A stretch of DNA of 38,802 nucleotides from Thermotogota bacterium. Its GTDB lineage: Bacteria > Thermotogota > Thermotogae > Thermotogales > Fervidobacteriaceae. Below the pieces are notes generated by a model, which saw only the letters and a program-made list of their open reading frames with translations, was not told the origin of the DNA and made no database searches. Below, in pieces: positions 1 through 8,439 of this stretch; the stretch's first letter is position 1; every line of letters starts with the position of its first letter. Made by a program: the position numbers and the translations under genes. The DNA is taken from NCBI GenBank assembly GCA_030550315.1, contig JAUQPP010000009.1, forward strand, positions 1 to 38,802, in the 5' to 3' direction.

Positions 1-90
1 GGAAGTGCGTTTCTTGAGCCCGGGAGAGAATTTGTAACATTGTGGTATATTCGAGTTGGATTGCAACAAGTTGGACAGATAGGGGGTTGA
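1..90 (+). CDS. C-terminal fragment of an unidentified protein (5' end outside window)
   Basis: An open frame enters from the left edge and reads 29 codons to a TGA at 88-90. The residues end in ...LQQVGQIGG. The stop lies 9 bases before the next start, and the codons look like the neighbouring coding sequence, so this is probably the 3' end of an upstream gene in the same operon as the DUF342 gene. There is too little sequence to assign a family, and I do not name a function. Confidence 0.5.
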   Translation, partial: GSAFLEPGREFVTLWYIRVGLQQVGQIGG

Positions 91-99
91 GGTATTCCA

Positions 100-1482
100 A
101 TGGAAATAACCGTGACCACGTCGCCGGATGAAATGGAGGCTTATCTAAAGATAACAAACAAGTTACCTGAAGAAACGGTTGATCTGGAAAAGTTGATGGA
201 GACTATACGAAAAGCGAAGATTGTTCACGGCATAGATTACGACGCGTTAAGGCAATTTTGCAAGGAACCAGTTGAAAACGTCCCGATTTTGATAGCCAAA
301 GGGGACCCTCCAAAAGACGGTGAACCGGGCAAAATTGTTTTTGAGATAACCACCACTTCCTCAAGAGAGTACATCACAAAAGATAAGATTGATTTCAGGG
401 AGTTTCCCGTACAGAGAAGAATCCTTGTAAAAAGAGGGCAGAAGATCGCAACTATTCTCCCGCCAACGGAAGGTGTTCCTGGTAAGAACGTTTACGGTGA
501 GACCGTACCAGCCAAACGCGGTGAAGAAGCTAAGGTGGTTCTCGGAAAAAATGTTGCACTTGATGAGGAAGGGAGATACATAGTGTCAACGGCGGAAGGC
601 TTACTCAAAGTCGACGCGGAAAAGAACTTTATAGAGGTGAGCGAATATTTAGAAATTGACGGAGATGTTGACTATACCACTGGTAACATAGACTTTCCCG
701 GCTCTGTACTTGTGAAAGGTGATGTGAAACCTGGTTTTGTTGTCAGAGCAAAGGGAGACATCGAAATCCAGGGCGTAGTCGAGGCGGCAACGATTATCTC
801 ACTCGAGGGAAGTGTAAAGCTTTCGGGCGTCAAGGGAAAGGATAAGGGGCTTGTTAAGGCAAAAAAGGATATTCACGTGAAATACGCCGAAGCCGTGACA
901 ATAGAGGCCGATAATCTGTATTTTGAAACTAACCTGCTCGGATGTATCGTCCGGGTTACGGGCTCGATAATCGGTACGGGAAAGGCGTCTTCTATCATCG
1001 GTGGTGAGTACGTGGCAGCATTAAAAATTGAAGCGGACGAGATAGGTTCCGAGTTTGGTACGAACACGTATCTTGAGGTAGGCATTAACCCGTACCTTAG
1101 GGAGGAAGTTAAAGTACTTAAAGCCCAAATTGAGATCGACAAAACTAGTATTCAGAAACTGCTCACAATTGTAAAACAGTATAAGGATCTTAAAGACAAG
1201 GGAACACCCATACCTCCGGAACGTGAAGAACAGTTTGCAAAGGCCACTCGAACACTTATCAACTTACGTGCGGAGCTGGAGAAAAACATTCGCAAGCTCG
1301 AAGAACTCCAGCAAAAAATGGGGAAGATGAGGTTTAGTGCCGAAATAATTGCTCGAAAAGTGCTCTACCCGGGCGTTGAGGTGGTAATTCACGATGCCCG
1401 GTACTACTCTGAACAACAATTACCTAAGGTTGTCCTGAGATACGAGGATGGTAAGATCTTTGTGGGAGGTTACGCAGGTTAG
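100..1482 (+). CDS. FapA/DUF342 family protein (polymer-forming, beta-solenoid type)
   Basis: The 460-residue protein has the layout of the FapA/DUF342 family. An N-terminal region to about residue 175 carries the PGK-x-V-x-GE motif (near residues 127-133). A glycine- and valine-rich section at about 175-310 has short repeating strands (GDVDYTTGNIDFPGSV, VKGDVKPGF), as expected of a right-handed beta-solenoid. A charged coiled coil occupies about 330-410, and a small C-terminal beta domain follows. There is no signal peptide, so it is probably cytoplasmic. The family has been linked to flagellar assembly and cell-surface polarity in some bacteria, but its biochemical role is unsettled. The start is the ATG at 100, behind a GGGGG-type ribosome binding site. 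The manA start follows 19 bases after its stop, suggesting an operon. Confidence 0.85.
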   Translation: MEITVTTSPDEMEAYLKITNKLPEETVDLEKLMETIRKAKIVHGIDYDALRQFCKEPVENVPILIAKGDPPKDGEPGKIVFEITTTSSREYITKDKIDFREFPVQRRILVKRGQKIATILPPTEGVPGKNVYGETVPAKRGEEAKVVLGKNVALDEEGRYIVSTAEGLLKVDAEKNFIEVSEYLEIDGDVDYTTGNIDFPGSVLVKGDVKPGFVVRAKGDIEIQGVVEAATIISLEGSVKLSGVKGKDKGLVKAKKDIHVKYAEAVTIEADNLYFETNLLGCIVRVTGSIIGTGKASSIIGGEYVAALKIEADEIGSEFGTNTYLEVGINPYLREEVKVLKAQIEIDKTSIQKLLTIVKQYKDLKDKGTPIPPEREEQFAKATRTLINLRAELEKNIRKLEELQQKMGKMRFSAEIIARKVLYPGVEVVIHDARYYSEQQLPKVVLRYEDGKIFVGGYAG

Positions 1483-1501
1483 CATAGGGAAGGGAGTTTG
1501 G

Positions 1502-2389
1502 ATGATGTTACTCAAGGTATTACCAAGGTTCAGACCAATGGTTTGGGGAAATCCTGAGCTGAATGAGATCTTTGGACTGGAAACGGAAAATCCCATTGGA
1601 GAACTCTGGTTACTCTCCGGACATCCACTTTACGAAACACCGCTTGAAGGTGTCGATTCGAGTTTAAACGATTTCACTCTCGAGATGTTCCAGTTCCGTT
1701 ATCCACGTTTTCCATTACTCATAAAATTGGTTTCCACAAAACAGTGGCTCAGTGTTCAGGTACATCCCGACGATGAGTTCGCCAAAGTGGTTGAAGGTGA
1801 ACCGTGGGGGAAAAACGAAGCGTGGTACTTTGTCACCGACGGCGAGTTCGCGATTTGCGAGGATACCGACCTGATGAAAGAACTTGTTGAAGACGGGCGA
1901 ATCGATGAGATGAAGAATATCCTCACGTTTGTTAAGGTGAAGAGAGGTACAATTGTCAACATCCCGGCTGGCACCGTGCATGCACTTGGACCGAACAGTA
2001 CCGTTGTGGAGGTTCAGCAGTCCTCGGATCTAACGTACAGAATATACGATTGGGGAAGGCCGAGGGAGACGCATTTAGAAAAGGCGTTGAAAGTTTCAAG
2101 GAATGTGAAGGTTACCGATATAGTCTTCCAGAATGCGAATGAGTTGAAGACGGATTACTTCACCATGAACATCTTTTCGAATATCTTCACCGAAGCAAAA
2201 GTCCTCAAAGATAATTTTTATATTCTTGTTCCGCTAGAGCTGACAAAGGAATTTTCGGCTTTTCTCTGCGTTTCGGAGGCGTATGCCGCACGATACGACC
2301 TTTCCGTCCAAGAAAAATGTTCAGTCACTAATTTCCGCGCGATAGTCGTTACATTGGGACCGAGATACAATCCGTTCTTTGAAAAATGA
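1502..2389 (+). CDS. manA: Mannose-6-phosphate isomerase, class I (short form)
   Basis: This enzyme interconverts mannose 6-phosphate and fructose 6-phosphate in the cytoplasm and feeds GDP-mannose or mannose catabolism. Family marks are the metal-binding QVHPDDEFA motif, the KNEAWY segment with its conserved glutamate, the GTVHALG motif with the later zinc-ligand histidine, and the YRIYDWGR segment near the active-site arginine. At 295 residues it matches the short bacterial form of the B. subtilis type. The open frame extends upstream to 1448 inside the preceding gene, but the ATG at 1502 (or ATG 1505) follows AGGGAAGGGAG and starts at the usual family N-terminus (LPRFRPMVWG). The last 69 bases overlap the convergent YgiQ gene. 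Confidence 0.92.
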   Translation: MMLLKVLPRFRPMVWGNPELNEIFGLETENPIGELWLLSGHPLYETPLEGVDSSLNDFTLEMFQFRYPRFPLLIKLVSTKQWLSVQVHPDDEFAKVVEGEPWGKNEAWYFVTDGEFAICEDTDLMKELVEDGRIDEMKNILTFVKVKRGTIVNIPAGTVHALGPNSTVVEVQQSSDLTYRIYDWGRPRETHLEKALKVSRNVKVTDIVFQNANELKTDYFTMNIFSNIFTEAKVLKDNFYILVPLELTKEFSAFLCVSEAYAARYDLSVQEKCSVTNFRAIVVTLGPRYNPFFEK

Positions 2390-4075
2390 TCGAATTTTTT
2401 CGCTCTTTACAACCTCGACCTCCTCGTTTGTGAAAGGGTCAATTCCCGTATAGTACATCGTTGTGCTTGCCGTTCCTGGAGTGGGTGTGAATATCTGAAC
2501 CTGTTGAGGAACGTAGTTTAGATGTTTTATTATGAAATTCTTCAAGTAAGCGTTTTCCTCATCGCCCTCTCCAGGGTGCCCAACGATGAAATATCCTATA
2601 ACGTATCTTTTCCGGCCTTTGTGCTTCGAAAATTCTTCAAATCTTCTTTTGAACTCGAGGAATTTCTCAACAGGAGGTTTTCTCATCAATTTCAGCACAC
2701 GAGGATGTGCATGTTCAGGTGCCAGTTTTAGCTGTCCAGACGTAAAATCCACCAGAGCATTAATAACGTAGTCTGCGTTCGGGGAGTCCAGAATTAGATC
2801 ATGCCTTATACCAGATCCCACAAAGACGTGTTTAACTCCTTCAACGGATTTAATTCTCCTGAGCAAATCAATAAACTGTACACCTCCGTCTTGCTGCAAG
2901 TTTTTACACACTGCTGGATACACGCAGTTTTTATAGCATTGGCCGTATGAACTTCTGACAATGCAGTTCGTAGACCACATGTTAGCTGTGGGACCGCCGA
3001 CGTCGACAATTGTACCACGAAAATCCGGGTGTTTAGTGAGAATTTTTACTTCTTCCAAGATTGAGTCCACTGTTCTGGAGATAACGTGCGTTGTTTGATG
3101 GAGGGCAAGAGCACAAAAGCTACAGCCACCAAAGCAGCCGCGCACGGCTGTGATGGAGAACTTCACCACTTCAAGAGCCCTGACCTTACCGAGTCGTTCG
3201 TAGAACGGATGTACTTTTCTCGTGTACGGAAACAAGTATAACTCGTCGAACTCTTGCTGAGTTAGAGGGGGGGCAGGAGGGTACTGGATAACGTAACGCG
3301 TATCCTGCTTTTGTACCAGTGCGACGTCCTTATGAGGGTCTGTTAGTCGGATAATATCCCTGAACATCCTATTATACGCGTTCTTGTCGGAGGAGACTTC
3401 CTCATGGGAAGGAAGATAATGAACAGTCAATCTGGCGAACAGTTCATCAGAGATGGAACTCTTCCAAATCACCGTTCCACGGATACCATCGAGGTTTTTA
3501 CCTAACTCGAGTCGCTTTGCAATTTCTAGAACAGCCCTTTCTCCCATGCCGTACACGAGGATGTCTGCCTTCGAGTCCAACAATATCGACTTTCTAATCT
3601 TATCACTCCACCAATCGTAGTGAGAGAACCGTCTGAGACTTGCCTCAATACCTCCGATAACGACTGGGACGTCCTTGAAAACCTGTTTAATCATATTTAC
3701 ATACCGGATTACTGCGCGGTCAGGTCTGCGGTTGTTCAGGCCACCAGGTGTGTAATCATCAGTTTTTCTCTTTTTCCTCGATGCCGTGTAATTGGCTACC
3801 ATTGAGTCCAAGCTTCCGGCGGTAACACCAAAGAAAAGGTTCGGCTTTCCGAGTCTTGATATATCTTCTGGACTGAGCGGTTGCGCAATTATACCAACTC
3901 TGTAACCGTGTGCCTCCAAAAGCCTACCAAGGAGTGCAACACCAAAGGACGGGTGATCGACGTACGCGTCACCCGTCACTAAGATGATGTCCAGCGAACT
4001 CCAGTTTCTCAGCTTGAGTTCCTCAAGAGTGGTTGGTAAAAAATTCTTAATATTCATATCGTCAAATATTTTCAT
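2321..4075 (-). CDS. YgiQ-family (UPF0313) radical SAM protein
   Basis: A large cytoplasmic radical S-adenosylmethionine protein of 584 residues. The N-terminal half resembles the B12-binding-like domain of YgiQ (LPTTLEELKLRNWSSLDIILVTGDAYVD...). A central radical SAM core carries the CFGGCSFC motif (C-x3-C-x2-C), which holds the [4Fe-4S] cluster, followed by GGPTANMW and the cysteine-rich CIVRSSYGQCYKNCVYPAVC stretch typical of this family. The reaction catalysed is not established. The start is ATG 4075 or ATG 4057; neither has a strong ribosome binding site. The gene begins inside the last codons of glnA (14-base overlap), so it is probably co-transcribed with it and translationally coupled. 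Its 3' end runs 69 bases into manA on the other strand. Confidence 0.88.
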   Translation of the reverse strand: MKIFDDMNIKNFLPTTLEELKLRNWSSLDIILVTGDAYVDHPSFGVALLGRLLEAHGYRVGIIAQPLSPEDISRLGKPNLFFGVTAGSLDSMVANYTASRKKRKTDDYTPGGLNNRRPDRAVIRYVNMIKQVFKDVPVVIGGIEASLRRFSHYDWWSDKIRKSILLDSKADILVYGMGERAVLEIAKRLELGKNLDGIRGTVIWKSSISDELFARLTVHYLPSHEEVSSDKNAYNRMFRDIIRLTDPHKDVALVQKQDTRYVIQYPPAPPLTQQEFDELYLFPYTRKVHPFYERLGKVRALEVVKFSITAVRGCFGGCSFCALALHQTTHVISRTVDSILEEVKILTKHPDFRGTIVDVGGPTANMWSTNCIVRSSYGQCYKNCVYPAVCKNLQQDGGVQFIDLLRRIKSVEGVKHVFVGSGIRHDLILDSPNADYVINALVDFTSGQLKLAPEHAHPRVLKLMRKPPVEKFLEFKRRFEEFSKHKGRKRYVIGYFIVGHPGEGDEENAYLKNFIIKHLNYVPQQVQIFTPTPGTASTTMYYTGIDPFTNEEVEVVKSEKIRSFFKERIVSRSQCNDYRAEISD

Positions 4076-5381
4076 ACTTTGTTCGTTCCCACTCGGAGAT
4101 CTGTGTTGAATACTCCCACCATTCACGTTCTTTCAAAGCCATGAATTTTTCAAAAATGTGTTCCCCAAGCACACTTCTTACAAGTTCGCTCTTCTCAGCT
4201 TCGTTGAGCGCTTCCTTCAAGCTGGCCGGTAACCTGTTGATACCACGTTTTTGTTTCTCTGCGTCGGACATTTTGTATATGTTCTCTTCGACTGGTAGCG
4301 GTGGTTCGATACGCTTTTCAATTCCATCCAGTCCAGCAGCGAACATCACCGCGAGTGCTAAGTACGGGTTGCACGAGGGATCAGGTGCTCTGTACTCAAG
4401 TCGTGTGGCATTTCCACGTACTTTCGGGACACGAATGAGGGCGGTTCTATTTCCTTTACTCCATGCGATGTTCACAGGTGCTTCGTAACCGGGAACCAGC
4501 CTCTTGTAACTGTTTACCGTCGGATTTGTGATGACCGTGATCTCTCTTGCGTGGGTTATGAGACCACCGATAAAATATCTCATCGTTTGGGAAATTCCAT
4601 CGGGTGCATCGGGATCGTAGAATGCGTTGCGCCCATCGAGTGTGAAGAGACTCATATGCACGTGCATACCGCTACCGTTAACGCCGAAGAATGGTTTCGG
4701 CATGAAGGTGGCAAAAAGATTATTCCTAATAGCAAGCGTCTTAATGACAAGCTTAACGGTTTGAACGTTGTCAGCAGCGATTACGGGCTCGGCGTAGCGG
4801 AAATCAACTTCGTGTTGGGACGGTGCAACCTCATGATGCGTTGTTTCAACATCGAGGCCCATTTCTTCTAAATAAACCGAAACTTCCGTTCGAATGTGTT
4901 CAGCAATGTCAACTGGCAACAGATCAAAATAGCTTCCGCTATCGAGAAACTCGAAGACCGGTTTTCCTTCTTTTCGAGGAAGTATGAAGAACTCGACTTC
5001 CGGACCAGCGTAAGGTATGAATCCCATACTTTTTGCCTTTTCCTGAATGAGTTTCAACCTGTAGCGCGGATCACCTTCAAATGGCGTGTTTGGATCCTCG
5101 TAAACATCGCATATAATTCTGGCACTTCTGTGACCATCGAACGTCCAAGGTAGCATTGCAACAGTTCTGAGGTCCGGCTTGAGGTACATATCCGATTCGT
5201 GAACGCGTGCGAATCCTTGGACTGAAGAGCCGTCAAACATGATTCCTGAATCCAACAAACCCTCAACCTCGTCCGAAGGAATCTCAACGTTTTTCATCGT
5301 ACCGTTGATGTCCGTGAATTGGAGCCTTAAAAAACGAACACGGTTTCTGTCGATGAACTCGAACAGCTTTTCTCGATCCAC
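4062..5381 (-). CDS. glnA: Glutamine synthetase, type I
   Basis: This enzyme makes glutamine from glutamate, ammonia and ATP, and is the main ammonium assimilation step. The 439-residue product has the beta-grasp N-terminus (RVRFLRLQFTDINGTMKNVEIP), the MFDGSSVQGF segment, the metal-ligand PEVEFF motif, the NGSGMHVHMS motif, the ATP-binding stretch KGNRTALIRVP and the REYRAP-like LEYRAPD. The NLY adenylylation loop is replaced by NIYKMSDAEK, so control by adenylylation is unlikely, which fits the GSI-alpha group that relies on feedback control. The open frame reaches 5423, but GTG 5381 follows the strong GGGGGGA ribosome binding site and gives the usual N-terminus. A promoter is visible upstream, and the YgiQ gene follows. 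Confidence 0.96.
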   Translation of the reverse strand: MDREKLFEFIDRNRVRFLRLQFTDINGTMKNVEIPSDEVEGLLDSGIMFDGSSVQGFARVHESDMYLKPDLRTVAMLPWTFDGHRSARIICDVYEDPNTPFEGDPRYRLKLIQEKAKSMGFIPYAGPEVEFFILPRKEGKPVFEFLDSGSYFDLLPVDIAEHIRTEVSVYLEEMGLDVETTHHEVAPSQHEVDFRYAEPVIAADNVQTVKLVIKTLAIRNNLFATFMPKPFFGVNGSGMHVHMSLFTLDGRNAFYDPDAPDGISQTMRYFIGGLITHAREITVITNPTVNSYKRLVPGYEAPVNIAWSKGNRTALIRVPKVRGNATRLEYRAPDPSCNPYLALAVMFAAGLDGIEKRIEPPLPVEENIYKMSDAEKQKRGINRLPASLKEALNEAEKSELVRSVLGEHIFEKFMALKEREWWEYSTQISEWERTKYENI

Positions 5382-5443
5382 GGTAATCCCCCCACGTTGT
5401 AAATCATTTTTAAACCGGCACAATCCTCCCGGCCTTTAAACCT

Positions 5444-5472
5444 ACTATACCACTCCCAAGTTTAACATTCAA
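5444..5472 (-). promoter_or_regulatory. Probable sigma-A type promoter of glnA
   Basis: On the minus strand, TTGAAT (5472-5467) and TATAGT (5449-5444) are separated by 17 bases, which is the ideal spacing for a housekeeping promoter. Transcription would start near 5437, leaving a leader of roughly 55 bases before the GTG at 5381. It points away from the feo promoter in a shared divergent region. Confidence 0.65.
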
Positions 5473-5509
5473 TCATTAACCGTTTAATTGAACGTTAAAG
5501 CACTATTAC

Positions 5510-5538
5510 TTGACTCGCATTCCAAAGTATCTTATAAT
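5510..5538 (+). promoter_or_regulatory. Probable sigma-A type promoter of feoAB
   Basis: TTGACT (5510-5515) and a perfect TATAAT (5533-5538) are 17 bases apart. Transcription would start at about 5545, about 70 bases before the feoA start. It is divergent to the glnA promoter, with roughly 40 bases between the two -35 elements. Confidence 0.75.
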
Positions 5539-5549
5539 TTTAGTGAGCT

Positions 5550-5568
5550 ATTGAGATTGTGTCTCAAT
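5550..5568 (+). promoter_or_regulatory. Inverted repeat at feo transcript start, candidate operator
   Basis: ATTGAGA (5550-5556) and TCTCAAT (5562-5568) form a perfect 7-base inverted repeat with a 5-base spacer, starting about 5 bases after the predicted transcription start. That is a classic position for a repressor site, and iron control of feo is usual. The sequence does not match a Fur or DtxR box that I can recognise, and a short RNA hairpin is an alternative. Confidence 0.4.
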
Positions 5569-5615
5569 TGCAATAGGTAAGATGTTTTAAAGTGGCACAT
5601 GGAGAGGTGGTTTGT

Positions 5616-6062
5616 GTGGAAACATTGAAACTTTCGGACGTTCCAGAAAATGTAACTGTCGAAGTGACTGGTTTAGAGGAGAGTGAGATTACACCTCGCC
5701 TTCGTGCCATTGGAATATTACCAGGTGTGCGTTTGGAGGTACTAAAAGCCGCACCACTTGGTGATCCGCGCATGTACCGTGTCTTCAACAAAGTTATCTC
5801 GTTGAGGAACTCCGAAGCTAGCTTGGTACGCGTAAAGATTTCCGATGATTCCCCGTTACCTCTGCTGAATGTACCTCCAGGAGACTACGTTGTAGTGAGA
5901 ATAGATGGTGGATGGATGCTCAGGAACCGCTTAGCGATGGTCGGTATTGTCGAAGAAAGTACAATCACGCTTTTACCAGATGGTAGGGTAAAGACAACAG
6001 CCGGTGAATTTGATTTGGGTTTGGGACGTATGGCAAAAGTCTTTGTCAGGAAGGTGAAATGA
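5616..6062 (+). CDS. feoA: FeoA-type ferrous iron transport protein with two tandem FeoA domains
   Basis: FeoA proteins are small cytoplasmic SH3-like partners of the FeoB ferrous iron transporter. The usual size is near 75-85 residues. Here 148 residues hold two copies. The first (about 1-75) has LRAIGILPGVRLEVL, the family's hallmark R-x-x-x-x-G-x-x-PG turn. The second (about 84-148) has NRLAMVGIVEESTITLL and a G-x-F-x-L-G-x-x-x-A-K-x-FV ending, a more diverged copy with the PG turn lost. The open frame extends to a GTG at 5592, but GTG 5616 lies 5 bases after GGAGAGGTGG, so I prefer it. FeoB starts 3 bases after the stop. Confidence 0.88.
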   Translation: METLKLSDVPENVTVEVTGLEESEITPRLRAIGILPGVRLEVLKAAPLGDPRMYRVFNKVISLRNSEASLVRVKISDDSPLPLLNVPPGDYVVVRIDGGWMLRNRLAMVGIVEESTITLLPDGRVKTTAGEFDLGLGRMAKVFVRKVK

Positions 6063-6065
6063 ACC

Positions 6066-7973
6066 ATGACAATAACTGTTGGTCTTGTCGGAAATCCAAA
6101 CGTCGGAAAAACTAGTCTCTTCAACAAACTTGTGGGGGCAAGGCAGTACGTTGCAAACTGGCCAGGTGTGACTGTTTCGCGAACTGAGGGTGCCACAGTT
6201 CGTAAAGGTTACACGTTACACTTTGTTGATCTACCTGGTGTTTATACACTTTCGGCAACCTCGATCGACGAAAAGGTTACGAGAGATTATCTCTTCTTCA
6301 GTCCCCCAAATGTGGTTGTCGTCGTCATCGACTCAATGAGTCCGGAACAGGGAATTTATCTATTGCTCGAAGCACTGGAGTTGAACTTGAACGTTATCGC
6401 GGTTTTCAACGCTGTAGATGAGCTTAGAAAATCAGGTACTGTGGTTGATAGATCCGTGCTGGAAACATTCCTCGGAATTCCGGTTGTTTTAACCTCGGCA
6501 CATACTGGTGAGGGAATTGAGGAACTGATGGATAAGATAATTCAGGTTTTCAAGGGGGGGGATAGACCTAAGGTTTTCCCCTATCCTGAACACGTTGAGG
6601 AGGAGCTAAAGAGGATAGAGCCTTTGGTTCCCAAGGAACTTGCTCAACGGTTCTGCGCGCTGAAAATTATCGAAGGTGACAAGTTCATAAGGGAATTGGT
6701 GGGGAATGTAGGTTTAAGTTTTAACAAGGAAATCTATTCGGCCTTGGCAACGGATATAGCAAGAGCGCGGTATAACTTTGCAACGGACCTCATCTCCAAG
6801 GCGTACAGGAGCTCTGGTCGGTTGTTGACACTCAACGAGGCCATGGATCACGTTTTTACGCATAAGTTCATCGGAATACCAATTTTCTTGAGTGTAATGT
6901 ACTTGGCGTTTAACTTTACGTTCAAAGCGTCGGAACCACTCGTAAAGGTTATTGAAACGCTTTTTGAGAAACTTTCCACACTCATAGGTGAAGAGAACAT
7001 TATCGTTTCGCTAATTTCGCAGGGTTTTATTGGTGGTGTTGGAAGTGTGTTAGCTTTTGTTCCTAGTATTTTCGCCCTCTTTATGGCTCTTGGCATAATG
7101 GAAGAGAGTGGTTATTTACCAAGAATCGCGTTTCTGGTGGATAGGTTGATGTACAGGTTGAGACTCACTGGCCGTTCTTTTATGACGCTACTACTTGGAT
7201 TTGGCTGCAACGTAAGCACGGTGATGGCTGCGCGAGGGCTGGCCGATGAACGAGAAAGGCTGACGACCATCTTGGTTTCACCTTTTATAAGCTGTAGTGC
7301 CCGCTTACCCGTTTATTTGATGATCACGGCTATAGCGTTCCCTAAGTACCGTGCTGAAGCGTTTTTCGCAATATACGCAATGAGTATTCTTTTAACAGCA
7401 TTCTCCTCAAGAGTAGTTAACCGGGTGATTTTGGAAGGACAATCCGTTCCTCTGATTATGGAAGTTCCAAGATACAGGCTTCCGAAAATCTCAAATGTCC
7501 TTACCTACACTTGGAACAGGGGAAAACATTTTTTGGAAAAAGCTTCCACAATCATACTTACCGCGAGCGTTGTCATCTGGGTTTTGAGTTACTTTCCAGG
7601 TGGTGGAGACGTTGAAAAGAGTTTTGTTGCCATGCTTGGTAGGCTTCTCGAACCACTCTTTAAACCTCTTGGCTATTCCTGGCAAATTGTTACAGCACTA
7701 ATTTTCGGTGGGGTTGCAAAAGAGGTTGTCGTCTCAACGTTCTCGCAACTTTACGGAACGCTTGAAGGAATAAAAATGGACCCGGTTGTGGGTGCTTCAC
7801 TTATGATCTTCGTACTCGCATACGTTCCGTGTCTTGCCACGATAGCCGCTGTTAGGAGTGAAACGGGTAGCTGGAAATACGCATTATTTTCGGTCTTCTA
7901 TAGTTTTGCTTTAGCGTATATCTTGGCGCTTTTTGTAAGACTCTTTGGTGGATTTATCTTGAGTGTATGTTGA
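6066..7973 (+). CDS. feoB: Ferrous iron transport protein B
   Basis: FeoB is the inner-membrane Fe2+ transporter with a cytoplasmic G-protein domain. The N-terminal GTPase shows G1 GNPNVGKTS (residues 9-17), a Thr-containing switch (WPGVTVSRTEG), G3 DLPG and, where the G4 NxxD is expected, NAVD. A helical spacer follows, and then the membrane region starts near residue 270, with the Gate-type motifs GFGCNVSTVMAARG and FISCSARLPVY, whose cysteines are conserved in the family. At 635 residues it is on the short side for FeoB and lacks a long cysteine-rich tail. It is the second gene of the feo operon. The next gene starts either in its last codons or about 29 bases downstream. Confidence 0.96.
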   Translation: MTITVGLVGNPNVGKTSLFNKLVGARQYVANWPGVTVSRTEGATVRKGYTLHFVDLPGVYTLSATSIDEKVTRDYLFFSPPNVVVVVIDSMSPEQGIYLLLEALELNLNVIAVFNAVDELRKSGTVVDRSVLETFLGIPVVLTSAHTGEGIEELMDKIIQVFKGGDRPKVFPYPEHVEEELKRIEPLVPKELAQRFCALKIIEGDKFIRELVGNVGLSFNKEIYSALATDIARARYNFATDLISKAYRSSGRLLTLNEAMDHVFTHKFIGIPIFLSVMYLAFNFTFKASEPLVKVIETLFEKLSTLIGEENIIVSLISQGFIGGVGSVLAFVPSIFALFMALGIMEESGYLPRIAFLVDRLMYRLRLTGRSFMTLLLGFGCNVSTVMAARGLADERERLTTILVSPFISCSARLPVYLMITAIAFPKYRAEAFFAIYAMSILLTAFSSRVVNRVILEGQSVPLIMEVPRYRLPKISNVLTYTWNRGKHFLEKASTIILTASVVIWVLSYFPGGGDVEKSFVAMLGRLLEPLFKPLGYSWQIVTALIFGGVAKEVVVSTFSQLYGTLEGIKMDPVVGASLMIFVLAYVPCLATIAAVRSETGSWKYALFSVFYSFALAYILALFVRLFGGFILSVC

Positions 7974-8001
7974 AGGAATAAGAAACTGGAAGGTGACAAC
8001 C

Positions 8002-8379
8002 GTGAGATCGGTTGCAGTTAAACAATCACTCATGATGTTCTTGGGTTTTATAACCTCGATTGCTTATATTAACGACGGCGAGTTCACCTTTGGATTAGTT
8101 TTAGTAGTGTTCTCTTCTGTCTTCTTACTCGGGATATTTGAACGGAAGACCATGTCGTTTTCGTACAAGATAGCACACCTTTACGTTGGCAGCATTCTGA
8201 TGATGATAGCGACTGGTTACTTAATTTTGACTTTTGCGTTCTCGCATTTCAACCTTCTTGTCGGTGAACCCTCACTTAGATTGAGTATACCCGACTTTTT
8301 ACTAATACTGACGGGAATCATGTCCCTTTTCAACGTAATTTCCTTGAAAAAAGCCGTTACTCGGGAAAAAACACCTTGA
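8002..8379 (+). CDS. Small membrane protein of unknown function
   Basis: A 125-residue protein with about four hydrophobic segments (near residues 10-25, 32-48, 60-85 and 95-112) separated by short charged turns. I do not recognise the family. The open frame goes back to ATG 7963 inside feoB, but GTG 8002 has GGAAGGTG 7 bases upstream and gives a shorter leader before the first membrane segment. Because it follows feoB closely without a visible terminator it is probably co-transcribed with the iron transporter. Whether it acts with FeoB cannot be told from the sequence. Confidence 0.6.
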   Translation: MRSVAVKQSLMMFLGFITSIAYINDGEFTFGLVLVVFSSVFLLGIFERKTMSFSYKIAHLYVGSILMMIATGYLILTFAFSHFNLLVGEPSLRLSIPDFLLILTGIMSLFNVISLKKAVTREKTP

Positions 8380-8408
8380 AAACCGACCTTCATTGTTTTA
8401 AAATTAAC

Positions 8409-8437
8409 TTGTAAAGTGCTACAAAAATATGCATAAT
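8409..8437 (+). promoter_or_regulatory. Possible promoter of the riboswitch-btuFC transcript
   Basis: TTGTAA (8409-8414) and CATAAT (8432-8437) are 17 bases apart. Transcription would start near 8444, which would cut a few bases from the outer part of the riboswitch P1 helix but leave most of it. The -10 match is imperfect, so the start could lie elsewhere, or the transcript could come from feoB. Confidence 0.45.
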
Positions 8438-8439
8438 AT

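Noticed and set aside
1448-1501. Longer manA start inside the DUF342 gene
   Set aside because: The added residues are out-of-frame sequence of the previous gene; ATG 1502 has a good ribosome binding site.
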